From positions 1-10,264 of the forward strand of contig CAJJTI010000060.1 in the NCBI GenBank assembly GCA_905194705.1: DNA of 10,264 nt, in the 5' to 3' direction. The notes under the pieces are model-generated. The model did not search any database. It had not been told where the DNA came from and saw only the letters and a program-made list of their open reading frames with translations. Numbering within the stretch: the first letter of the stretch is position 1; each line of letters starts with the position of its first letter. This stretch comes from an uncultured Solobacterium sp. (GTDB lineage Bacteria; Bacillota_I; Bacilli_A; Erysipelotrichales; Erysipelotrichaceae). Below, piece by piece: positions 1 through 5,491 of the stretch. A program made the translations under genes and the position numbers.

Positions 1-567
1 ATCCAAAATATTATCCACAATCTCCCCAATTGAATAACTCGGATTAGTCGTATGTCCCCATAATGCAAACTCTATTCTTGCAATCTCTGAGCTTCCTGTT
101 CGCTTCTCCAACTCCAACATAATTGCCAATATCCATCTCAATGGAGAAAAATAAGACTTTCCATCCGGCATAGCAAATTGTTCAACACTTAATGCTCTTA
201 AATAGCATTCTTGTACTGCCGGATATGTATCCGCCTTTAAAAAATTTCGTCCAAATGGTGTTATATCATCTAACTGACCCAGTTCATCTTGATCTCCATC
301 TTTTTTCTTTACTTGTGGATAGATAAAACCATTTTTTGAAAACATCAAACGCCATTTCCGAGCATGACTACCAGATGTATCCTTACCTGCTTCATTTTGG
401 ATAATTCCTTGGTCATTAAGGAAATTCATAAAGCCAATTTCATTTTCTTTCCCACGAAGTTTTCCCACATACGGTGAATTTGCAAATGCTTTAAAGCCTT
501 CCTGTATTCTATTTGGATTCCGTAATCCGGTATTACCCACTAACCAAATATCTATTTTTTCTTCCAT
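1..567 (-). CDS. AlwI/BstNBI-like type II restriction endonuclease, N-terminal part (runs off the left edge)
   Basis: An open frame of 189 codons starts at an ATG (567-565) and is still open at base 1, so the C-terminal part lies outside the window. A Shine-Dalgarno GGAGAAG sits 4 nt upstream (572-578), inside the end of the methyltransferase gene; the two genes overlap by 16 nt. The N-terminus has a G-N-T-G-L-R-N-P-R-type opening, and residues 151-180 have an S-P-L-R-W-I-L-A-I-M-L-E-L-E block followed by I-E-F-A-L-W-G-H-T-T-N-P-S. From memory this resembles the DNA-recognition half of the AlwI family of type IIS enzymes and the related nickase N.BstNBI (604 aa). The nuclease catalytic residues would be in the missing half and cannot be checked. 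Coupling to a GATC-type methyltransferase fits an AlwI-like GGATC target. The endonuclease role is well supported by context; the family name is a moderate call. Confidence 0.7.
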   Translation of the reverse strand, partial: MEEKIDIWLVGNTGLRNPNRIQEGFKAFANSPYVGKLRGKENEIGFMNFLNDQGIIQNEAGKDTSGSHARKWRLMFSKNGFIYPQVKKKDGDQDELGQLDDITPFGRNFLKADTYPAVQECYLRALSVEQFAMPDGKSYFSPLRWILAIMLELEKRTGSSEIARIEFALWGHTTNPSYSIGEIVDNILD

Positions 568-2471
568 ACATCTTCTCCGTTAAATCCAACAAATAAATAT
601 TCCTGTACCTTATTTCGATTTGTCTTAGCATGTTTCTGATTTCCAAAAGAATATGTATAATCTATTGGAACTACCTCTACATGTTCTTTGTATTTAGACA
701 TAAGTGCAACCATTTCATCTTGTGTTGGTTGACTATTAGAAGAATAAGATACAATCAAAATACTGTCGGAAAACTTTTTAAACAACTTATCGAATGCATC
801 TGCAGCACCTTTTCTAGTTGAAAACGGTGTCGGATATGACTTAAATTTCTTTGTTACTGTATTTTCCTGTATTTCGACACCTTTCCAATCTCGTGCCAGG
901 CCTTCGACAAAATGATATCTACGTACATATTCATTATCTGACAATGGAGAATAATACGGTGGATCAATATATACTAAATCAGGATGCTTAATTTTTACTT
1001 CCATTGCATCGCCATGTTTAGATTTATTTTCACAACCATTATCAAAAATTGCATTATTAATACTTTCCACTGCTTCCAAAAATTGCTGTTCTAAAGATTT
1101 CTGCAAATCTTTTCTTCCGTCATTATACCGATCTCCAGTATATGTGAAAATTCCTCTTGGTCTTTTCTTTGTACAAGCTCTAATCAATGCTGTCATTGCA
1201 ATTGCTTTCTTATATTGATCTCTAATAGCAGCAATATTAGTCCGCAAAACATCTATTAGCCTATTTTCCTCATCTTTATAATATAAGCCTCGAAATGTCT
1301 CTTCTACAAAATGATCAGACTCTCTTTTTTCAATCAATAATTTTTTCGCCTCGTCCAATGGCAATACAACATTATTGTTTTCTACCATTGCCTTGGTAAA
1401 GGTTGCTGACATTGCCATATAGTCATTGCTAATTACAGTCTTTCCCTGAGCTTTAAACATGTAACCTACAATGCCAGAGCCAGAAAACAGATCCACTACT
1501 GAGTCAAAATTGAATTGTGAAGCAACAGCCCAAATTTGAGGTAATAATTTACTTTTAGAGCCCATATATCTAGTGGCCGGATATTTCATTACCTGTTCTG
1601 GCAAAGGTTTCGGAACTACTTTTAACATAGTTTTCTGTTTTGGCAGAATATCTACTATAATGTCCTCACCTTTCCTTTTACTTCCGTTGCAGGAAATATA
1701 CCTTTTGGTTTGGATAACCTCAATCTTATAATCTGCATATAGCTCATGAACCAATGGATGATTAGAATTGGTCAATATTACATGGCAACCTAATTCCTGT
1801 AATCTTTTGACCTCTCTTGCTAATTCTACATGATCTTCTTCATAAAATTGCTCTTTTGTATATCTCTTAAAATCCGAATATTCTGAAATTGGCAAGTACG
1901 GGGGATCTAAAAAGATAAAATCTCCCGGTTCTGCATATTCTTTCAATACTGACAAATAATCTCCACATGTTATAGTTGCTTTTTTCAGCACATCTGATGC
2001 AGCGAATAAAGATTCTTCATCGCAAAAGTTTGGAGCTTTATATTTACCAAACGGAACATTAAACTGTCCCTTCTTATTGACGCGATATAAACCATTAAAA
2101 CATGTTTTATTCAAATAAATCGTTCTCGCTGCTGCTTCTTCTTTTTTCAATTTGAGCCAATCTAACGAACGTACTTCATAAAAATCTTCTTTAGTATTTT
2201 TATATTTCTTTAGATGTGAAATAACAGCCTCTACATTATCAGCAACTTGTCGATACATGTTAATCAATTCCGGATTACTATCTGCGATTATTGCTTTATC
2301 CGGACTTAATGCAAAAAACAGTGCACCACCACCAATAAATGGCTCTATATATTTTCCATATTTCTGAGGAATTTTAGGCATGATATCCCCTAACATCTGG
2401 GTCTTCCCACCGGCCCATTTCATAATAGGCTTTGCCTGTATCTGTTTTTCTTTCTTTAAAACTTGTTCCAT
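552..2471 (-). CDS. Fused double D12-class N6-adenine DNA methyltransferase (DpnM-like domain plus a second MTase domain)
   Basis: A 639-residue protein built from two complete adenine methyltransferase domains of the D12 (alpha) class. Domain 1 (about 13-280) has K-W-A-G-G-K at 18-23, the AdoMet loop F-I-G-G-G at 45-49, the C-F-N-G-L-Y-R-V-N block at 124-132 and catalytic D-P-P-Y at 189-192; it closely resembles DpnM/Dam enzymes that methylate GATC. Domain 2 (about 298-632) has Y-M-G-S-K at 302-306, F-S-G-S-G at 329-333 and a second D-P-P-Y at 503-506; it is less Dam-like. Two domains on one chain suit an asymmetric site whose strands differ, with one domain per strand. The ATG at 2471 overlaps the regulator stop as TGATG, indicating translational coupling, and a GAAGGGGA-type ribosome site lies just upstream. 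A GTG one codon earlier (2474) is a possible alternative. It protects host DNA from the downstream endonuclease; GGATC specificity is inferred. Confidence 0.9.
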   Translation of the reverse strand: MEQVLKKEKQIQAKPIMKWAGGKTQMLGDIMPKIPQKYGKYIEPFIGGGALFFALSPDKAIIADSNPELINMYRQVADNVEAVISHLKKYKNTKEDFYEVRSLDWLKLKKEEAAARTIYLNKTCFNGLYRVNKKGQFNVPFGKYKAPNFCDEESLFAASDVLKKATITCGDYLSVLKEYAEPGDFIFLDPPYLPISEYSDFKRYTKEQFYEEDHVELAREVKRLQELGCHVILTNSNHPLVHELYADYKIEVIQTKRYISCNGSKRKGEDIIVDILPKQKTMLKVVPKPLPEQVMKYPATRYMGSKSKLLPQIWAVASQFNFDSVVDLFSGSGIVGYMFKAQGKTVISNDYMAMSATFTKAMVENNNVVLPLDEAKKLLIEKRESDHFVEETFRGLYYKDEENRLIDVLRTNIAAIRDQYKKAIAMTALIRACTKKRPRGIFTYTGDRYNDGRKDLQKSLEQQFLEAVESINNAIFDNGCENKSKHGDAMEVKIKHPDLVYIDPPYYSPLSDNEYVRRYHFVEGLARDWKGVEIQENTVTKKFKSYPTPFSTRKGAADAFDKLFKKFSDSILIVSYSSNSQPTQDEMVALMSKYKEHVEVVPIDYTYSFGNQKHAKTNRNKVQEYLFVGFNGEDVWKKK

Positions 2472-2689
2472 CACGCCTTTTCCCCTTCAATCTCTATTAT
2501 TTCCATGATATCACTGATATCACATTTTAAGGCAGTGCAAATTTTCACTAGCACATCCGTTGTAACATTTTCATTTTTCCCGAGTTTCGCCACCGAAGCA
2601 TGGCTGATACCTGCAGCCTCACATAAATCTTTCTTTTTCATATCTCTATCAATAAGTAATTTCCATAATTTTTTATAACTGACCGCCAT
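2471..2689 (-). CDS. Small XRE-family helix-turn-helix regulator of the restriction-modification operon
   Basis: This 72-residue protein is essentially one Cro/C1-type DNA-binding domain. The helix-turn-helix lies at about residues 18-37, with the turn A-A-G-I-S-H-A-S-V and the recognition helix running into A-K-L-G-K. It is followed by the usual scaffold (V-L-V-K-I-C-T-A-L-K-C-D-I-S-D-I). It starts at an ATG preceded by GAGG with 7 nt spacing and a strong promoter 46 nt upstream. It is the first gene of the operon and its TGA overlaps the methyltransferase ATG. Small XRE proteins in this position often act as controller or autorepressor proteins that balance methylase against nuclease. That role is inferred here; an imperfect dyad in the promoter spacer is the only operator-like sign. 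Confidence 0.85.
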   Translation of the reverse strand: MAVSYKKLWKLLIDRDMKKKDLCEAAGISHASVAKLGKNENVTTDVLVKICTALKCDISDIMEIIEIEGEKA

Positions 2690-2734
2690 ATTTTAACCTC
2701 TAAACCATTTTTTCTAAAATATTGCTATGCCGTT

Positions 2735-2763
2735 ATTCTACCATGTGATTTCAGTCATATCAA
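2735..2763 (-). promoter_or_regulatory. Sigma-A-type promoter of the restriction-modification operon
   Basis: Read on the minus strand: -35 TTGATA (2763-2758), a 17-nt spacer, and -10 TAGAAT (2740-2735) preceded by TGG, which makes it an extended -10. It lies 46 nt upstream of the regulator ATG with nothing else between. The spacer contains an imperfect dyad, TGACT-GA-AATCA, a weak candidate operator for the regulator encoded just downstream. Confidence 0.75.
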
Positions 2764-2774
2764 CATTTATTTCA

Positions 2775-2820
2775 GCGATCGCAGACTTTTTACAAACATA
2801 TGTTTTTATTCAATAAAAAC
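2775..2820. other. Cluster of three palindromes upstream of the restriction-modification promoter
   Basis: Three perfect palindromes lie within 46 bp: GCGATCGC (2775-2782), AAACATATGTTT (2794-2805), and a 19-bp one with arms GTTTTTATT (2802-2810) and AATAAAAAC (2812-2820) around a single C. The last two overlap. They fill most of the non-coding stretch between the operon promoter and the insertion sequence. This 2690-2980 stretch otherwise holds only the promoter, IS-end motifs and the transposase leader. The role is unknown: operator sites, a cruciform, or the scar of an old junction are all possible. Confidence 0.5.
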
Positions 2821-2857
2821 TATTTCTTTCTTTTCAAATAGGGGTTAAATGTATTTT

Positions 2858-2890
2858 TAAATTCTACCTTGCAAGAGTAAATTCTATACC
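2858..2890 (+). repeat. Left-end motif array of the IS (two TAAATTCTA copies)
   Basis: Two exact TAAATTCTA copies start 20 bp apart (2858 and 2878), separated by CCTTGCAAGAG, which contains the palindrome CTTGCAAG. A degenerate inverted copy, TAGAAATTA, follows at 2893-2901. These are proposed as left-end transposase-binding sites. Confidence 0.6.
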
Positions 2891-2968
2891 TGTAGAAATT
2901 ACTTCTGCATGGATTTTTCCTTCTTCTTTTTATAAAATACTACTGCAGATGATCCCCTGCCTGTGCAG

Positions 2969-2975
2969 AAGGAGG
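2969..2975 (+). promoter_or_regulatory. Ribosome-binding site that fixes the transposase start
   Basis: A full-consensus AAGGAGG lies 5 nt before the ATG at 2981. It sits inside the longer frame that begins with GTG at 2963, so that upstream GTG cannot be the start served by this site. The transposase is therefore 446, not 452, residues. Confidence 0.85.
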
Positions 2976-2980
2976 ATAAA

Positions 2981-4321
2981 ATGAATACAGGAAGACCAAA
3001 AGGCAACCAAAAACATCTTGACTTATCTGCACGTATTATAATCGAACAGCATTTAAATAACGGTGATTCATTTAGAAGTATTGCAATAGAATTAAGCAAG
3101 GATCCAAGTACCATATCCAAAGAAATCAGACGTCATTCCATTATCAGGGAAAGAAGCGCAGATGCATTTGCCCCTATTCCCTGTGCAAACAATTATGATA
3201 GTTCAAAGCCGCGGACAAATATATGCAATGTCATGCATATGTGCGGTGATAATGAATGTCGGCGCAAATGTGTCCTCTGCAGAAAATTCAGATGCAGCGA
3301 TGTCTGTAAATTTTATAAACCAAGAGAATGTGAAAAATTAAATAAACCTCCTTATGTGTGCAATGGATGCAGCAAGAGAACGAATTGCATGATGGACAAA
3401 AAGATTTATTCTTCAAAATACGCCCAGGACACCTATGAAGCCCTTAGGACCACAAGCAGAGAAGGAATCAATCAGACACCGGAAAGTATACAGAAACTGG
3501 ACAACCTGTTGTCACCGCTTCTCAAAAAAGGACAGTCCATTGCCCACATCTACGCATCTCATGCTGATGAGATCGCCTGTTCCAGAAGAACCATATACTC
3601 TTATATAGACCGTGGCATTTTTCAAGCCAGAAACATAGATCTGCGCCGTAAAGTGGTATACAAGCAGAGAAAAAGAAAAACCACTACCAGCCTTAAAGAC
3701 AGAAGTTTTCGAAAAGGCCGGGGCTATAAAGAATTCCTGGAATATATCGCAGCGAACAAATCTGTTTATGTAGTCGAAATGGATACTGTTGAAGGAGCAA
3801 AAGGTACCAGTCCCTGCTTTCTGACTATGTTCTTTCGAAACTGTAGCCTTATGCTTATGTTTCTTTTAGAAGAACAGACCCAGAAAGAAGTAACTAGGAT
3901 TTTTGATCATTTAACAGAGTTACTTGGAATTGAACTGTTTCAGAAACTTTTCGAAGTAATACTTACAGACAACGGGCATGAATTTCAGGACCGGCAGAGT
4001 CTGGAATATAGCAAAAATGATGAAGTACGCACACGCATTTATTATTGTGATCCCAACCGTTCTGATCAAAAAGGTGCTCTTGAAAAGAATCATGAATATA
4101 TAAGGTATGTCCTGCCAAAAGGAACAAGCTTTGAAAAAATGACAGACAAAACAACGCTGCTGTTATTAAATCATATCAATAGCGAAAAACGGGACAGCCT
4201 CAATGGACACAGTCCATATGAAGTATCCCGTCTCCTGCTGGATAACAGACTTCATAAAGCATTAGGATTAGCAGAGATACCAGCCGATGAAGTCACATTG
4301 ATACCAGCATTAATAAAATAA
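2981..4321 (+). CDS. IS30-family transposase
   Basis: A 446-residue DDE transposase of the IS30 family. Residues about 25-55 form an N-terminal helix-turn-helix (S-I-A-I-E-L-S-K-D-P-S-T-I-S-K-E-I-R) typical of the family. Residues 68-136 contain 12 cysteines, largely in C-x2-C to C-x4-C spacings, suggesting zinc knuckles; this region marks a subgroup larger than classic IS30 (383 aa). A second DNA-binding-like segment, C-S-R-R-T-I-Y-S-Y-I, is at 200-209. The catalytic core shows D268 (V-E-M-D-T-V-E-G), D330 (I-L-T-D-N-G-H-E-F) and E368 (K-G-A-L-E-K-N-H-E-Y-I-R). All three acidic residues are present and the frame is intact, so the enzyme should be active. It would cut and join the ends marked by the TAAATTCTA motifs. 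Its DNA looks less AT-rich than the flanking genes, consistent with recent arrival. Confidence 0.95.
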   Translation: MNTGRPKGNQKHLDLSARIIIEQHLNNGDSFRSIAIELSKDPSTISKEIRRHSIIRERSADAFAPIPCANNYDSSKPRTNICNVMHMCGDNECRRKCVLCRKFRCSDVCKFYKPRECEKLNKPPYVCNGCSKRTNCMMDKKIYSSKYAQDTYEALRTTSREGINQTPESIQKLDNLLSPLLKKGQSIAHIYASHADEIACSRRTIYSYIDRGIFQARNIDLRRKVVYKQRKRKTTTSLKDRSFRKGRGYKEFLEYIAANKSVYVVEMDTVEGAKGTSPCFLTMFFRNCSLMLMFLLEEQTQKEVTRIFDHLTELLGIELFQKLFEVILTDNGHEFQDRQSLEYSKNDEVRTRIYYCDPNRSDQKGALEKNHEYIRYVLPKGTSFEKMTDKTTLLLLNHINSEKRDSLNGHSPYEVSRLLLDNRLHKALGLAEIPADEVTLIPALIK

Positions 4322-4356
4322 TAATAACAATACAGGCACAGGCAAGTTTCATTGCA

Positions 4357-4550
4357 TAGAATTTAGTCTTTCCAACAGACATGTGGAATTTAGTCCTGCA
4401 CACTATTTCCAGATGTCCTTTTATCATGCAAAAAACTATGCTGTTTATGCCGTATAAAAGCATTATATACTAAAAAAATCAAGTTGTATATCTCCGAAAA
4501 TAGAATTAAATCCCGCATAAAATCAAGGTATATTAGAATGTAGAATTTAC
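4357..4550 (-). repeat. Right-end motif array of the IS (four TAAATTCTA-type copies)
   Basis: On the minus strand, copies occur at 4549-4541 (exact), 4509-4501 (TTAATTCTA), 4392-4384 (TAAATTCCA) and 4365-4357 (exact). The inner two are preceded by GAC and GGAC and lie 27 bp apart as an imperfect direct repeat. All face the opposite way from the left-end copies. No gene is seen in the 4322-4532 stretch, and no convincing terminator follows the transposase. Confidence 0.6.
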
Positions 4551-4793
4551 TTTTTCATTCAAGTTTTCATTCTCACTTTGTAGTGCAAACAATTGTTGCT
4601 GCAACTCTTTAATTTTTTCTTCATAACGAGTCACTGCAGCACCTAATTCTTCTACTTTTTCATCGTATTTCTGATAGTCTTCAATGACCATATCTAGAAA
4701 TTCATCTACTTCAGCAGGGGCATATCCCTTCAAGTCTACATGAAATTCTTTTTCGTAAATTTCTTGCGCTGTCAAATTCATATCTGTTGCCAT
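4533..4793 (-). CDS. gpsB: Cell-division/PBP adaptor GpsB, C-terminus lost to IS insertion
   Basis: GpsB is a cytoplasmic DivIVA-like adaptor that couples class A penicillin-binding proteins to division and elongation sites. Residues 5-50 match the family N-domain: L-T-A-Q-E-I-Y-E-K-E-F, then K-G-Y-A-P-A-E-V-D-E-F-L-D-M-V-I-E-D-Y. Y24, D30 and D34 align with the B. subtilis residues Y25, D31 and D35 that hold PBP tails. Residues 45-81 are a coiled coil. The family normally ends with an I-L-K-R-L-S-x-L-E-x-x-V-F-G-type segment needed for higher-order assembly; that segment is absent. The last codons, V-N-S-T-F-stop, are read from the terminal motif of the insertion sequence, giving 86 residues against 98 in B. 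subtilis. The ATG has an AGGGGG site 9 nt upstream and a good promoter. Divergent recU-ponA supports gpsB over divIVA. Residual function is uncertain. Confidence 0.85.
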   Translation of the reverse strand: MATDMNLTAQEIYEKEFHVDLKGYAPAEVDEFLDMVIEDYQKYDEKVEELGAAVTRYEEKIKELQQQLFALQSENENLNEKVNSTF

Positions 4794-4822
4794 ATATATA
4801 GTCCCCCTATATCTACTTAGAT

Positions 4823-4851
4823 ATTATGAAGGTTTTAACAGAAAAAATCAA
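4823..4851 (-). promoter_or_regulatory. gpsB promoter
   Basis: Read on the minus strand: -35 TTGATT (4851-4846), a 17-nt spacer, and -10 CATAAT (4828-4823), 29 nt upstream of the gpsB ATG. It is back to back with the recU promoter, with 19 bp between the two -35 boxes. Confidence 0.7.
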
Positions 4852-4868
4852 CTCTGAGTTTTGAGTTT
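4850..4868. promoter_or_regulatory. Candidate shared operator between the gpsB and recU promoters
   Basis: The 11-bp dyad AACTC-T-GAGTT (4850-4860) is followed by a tandem duplication of TGAGTTT (4855-4861 and 4862-4868). It fills the gap between the divergent -35 boxes and touches the gpsB -35. A regulator bound here could act on both promoters. This is inference from position and symmetry only. Confidence 0.35.
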
Positions 4869-4870
4869 CA

Positions 4871-4899
4871 TTGAATGTTCACTCTTTTTCATATATAAT
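4871..4899 (+). promoter_or_regulatory. recU-ponA promoter
   Basis: -35 TTGAAT (4871-4876), a 17-nt spacer, and a perfect -10 TATAAT (4894-4899). Transcription should begin near 4906-4907, which coincides with the recU ATG at 4907. Confidence 0.8.
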
Positions 4900-4906
4900 G
4901 TTCCTG

Positions 4907-5491
4907 ATGAGCACTATTAAATATCCGAATGGAATTTCGACCATAAATACAATGCAATCAAAGAGTTATAGTTCAAGAGGTATGCGCCTTGAGAATGATA
5001 TAAATGACTCCAATAAATATTATCGGGAACTTGATAAAGCTTTGATTTATAAAAAGCCTACGCCGGTTCAAGTTGTTCATGTTGATTATCCGAAAAGGCA
5101 ACGTGCAAAAATTACTGAGGCTTATTATAAAACGCCATCTACAACCGATTATAATGGTGTATATCGAGGTAAATATATTGATTTTGAAGCAAAGGAAACC
5201 AAAAACAAAACGAGTTTTCCACTCTTTATGATTCACCCTCACCAAATCAAACACCTAAAAAAAGTTGTATTTCATGGAGGTATTGGTTTTTTTATCATTC
5301 GATTCAATTACCATAATGAAACCTATCTTGTAGATTCAAAGATGCTCATAGATAAAATCGAAAATATAGATAAAAGTTCCATACCTTATACTTGGTTTCA
5401 AAATCATGGAACTCTTATTCAAGAAGGATTATATCCTAGGTTAGCGTATTTAAAAGTTGTAGATGAACTCTATTTTAAGGAGGATAAGTAA
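4907..5491 (+). CDS. recU: Holliday junction resolvase RecU
   Basis: A 194-residue Mg-dependent endonuclease that resolves Holliday junctions during recombinational repair and chromosome segregation in Firmicutes. The N-terminus I-K-Y-P-N-G, the segment S-Y-S-S-R-G-M-R-L-E, and K-K-P-T-P-V-Q-V-V-H-V-D-Y-P-K-R are family landmarks. The catalytic block runs T-T-D-Y-N-G-V-Y-R-G at 79-88 and I-D-F-E-A-K-E-T-K-N-K-T-S-F-P at 91-105, with D81, E94 and K96 in the expected metal-site positions. The start is the ATG at 4907, matching the M-x-I-x-Y-P-N-G start of homologues. The frame extends back to a TTG at 4871, but that lies in the promoter -35 box. No Shine-Dalgarno precedes 4907 and the promoter predicts an RNA beginning there, so leaderless translation is likely. 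The stop codon directly abuts the ponA ATG. Confidence 0.93.
   Translation: MSTIKYPNGISTINTMQSKSYSSRGMRLENDINDSNKYYRELDKALIYKKPTPVQVVHVDYPKRQRAKITEAYYKTPSTTDYNGVYRGKYIDFEAKETKNKTSFPLFMIHPHQIKHLKKVVFHGGIGFFIIRFNYHNETYLVDSKMLIDKIENIDKSSIPYTWFQNHGTLIQEGLYPRLAYLKVVDELYFKEDK
5477..5483 (+). promoter_or_regulatory. Ribosome-binding site of ponA inside the end of recU
   Basis: AAGGAGG lies 8 nt before the ATG at 5492, within the last codons of recU. The stop TAA (5489-5491) and the ATG are contiguous. This indicates co-transcription and efficient independent initiation of ponA, in contrast to the SD-less recU start. Confidence 0.8.

Larger units (their letters stand above)
2858..4550 (+). mobile_element. 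IS30-family insertion sequence (approximate ends)
   Basis: One transposase gene is flanked by mirror-image copies of the 9-mer TAAATTCTA. Exact copies on the plus strand occur at 2858-2866 and 2878-2886; exact copies on the minus strand occur at 4357-4365 and 4541-4549. One-mismatch minus-strand copies are at 4384-4392 and 4501-4509. The outermost pair both continue with C (TAAATTCTAC) and the innermost pair with T. This arrangement is what multiple transposase-binding sites at the two ends of an element would look like. The ends are set at the outermost copies; exact termini and a target duplication cannot be fixed (left flank ends TATTTT, right flank begins CTTTTT). Its right end disrupts gpsB. 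A further 9-bp inverted pair, TGCCTGTGC (2958-2966) against 4336-4344, brackets the transposase gene. Confidence 0.75.

Noticed and set aside
2963..2980. Upstream GTG start of the transposase (452 residues)
   Set aside because: The perfect AAGGAGG at 2969-2975 lies inside this extension and is correctly spaced only for the ATG at 2981.
4425..4475. Possible terminator or structured RNA after the transposase
   Set aside because: CTTTTAT/ATAAAAG and ATGC-type pairings exist, but the stem is interrupted and no T-run follows on either strand.
4322..4532. RNase P RNA (rnpB), often found next to gpsB in Firmicutes
   Set aside because: No RNase P core features are seen; this stretch is explained by the IS end with its repeated motifs.
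4871..4906. TTG start for a longer RecU (206 residues)
   Set aside because: This stretch is the promoter itself (-35 and -10), so it would not be in the mRNA; homologues also begin at about the M-x-I-x-Y-P-N-G position.
4973..5254. Antisense frame of 93 residues within recU
   Set aside because: It lies wholly within a well-supported gene, shows no family resemblance and has no convincing ribosome site.
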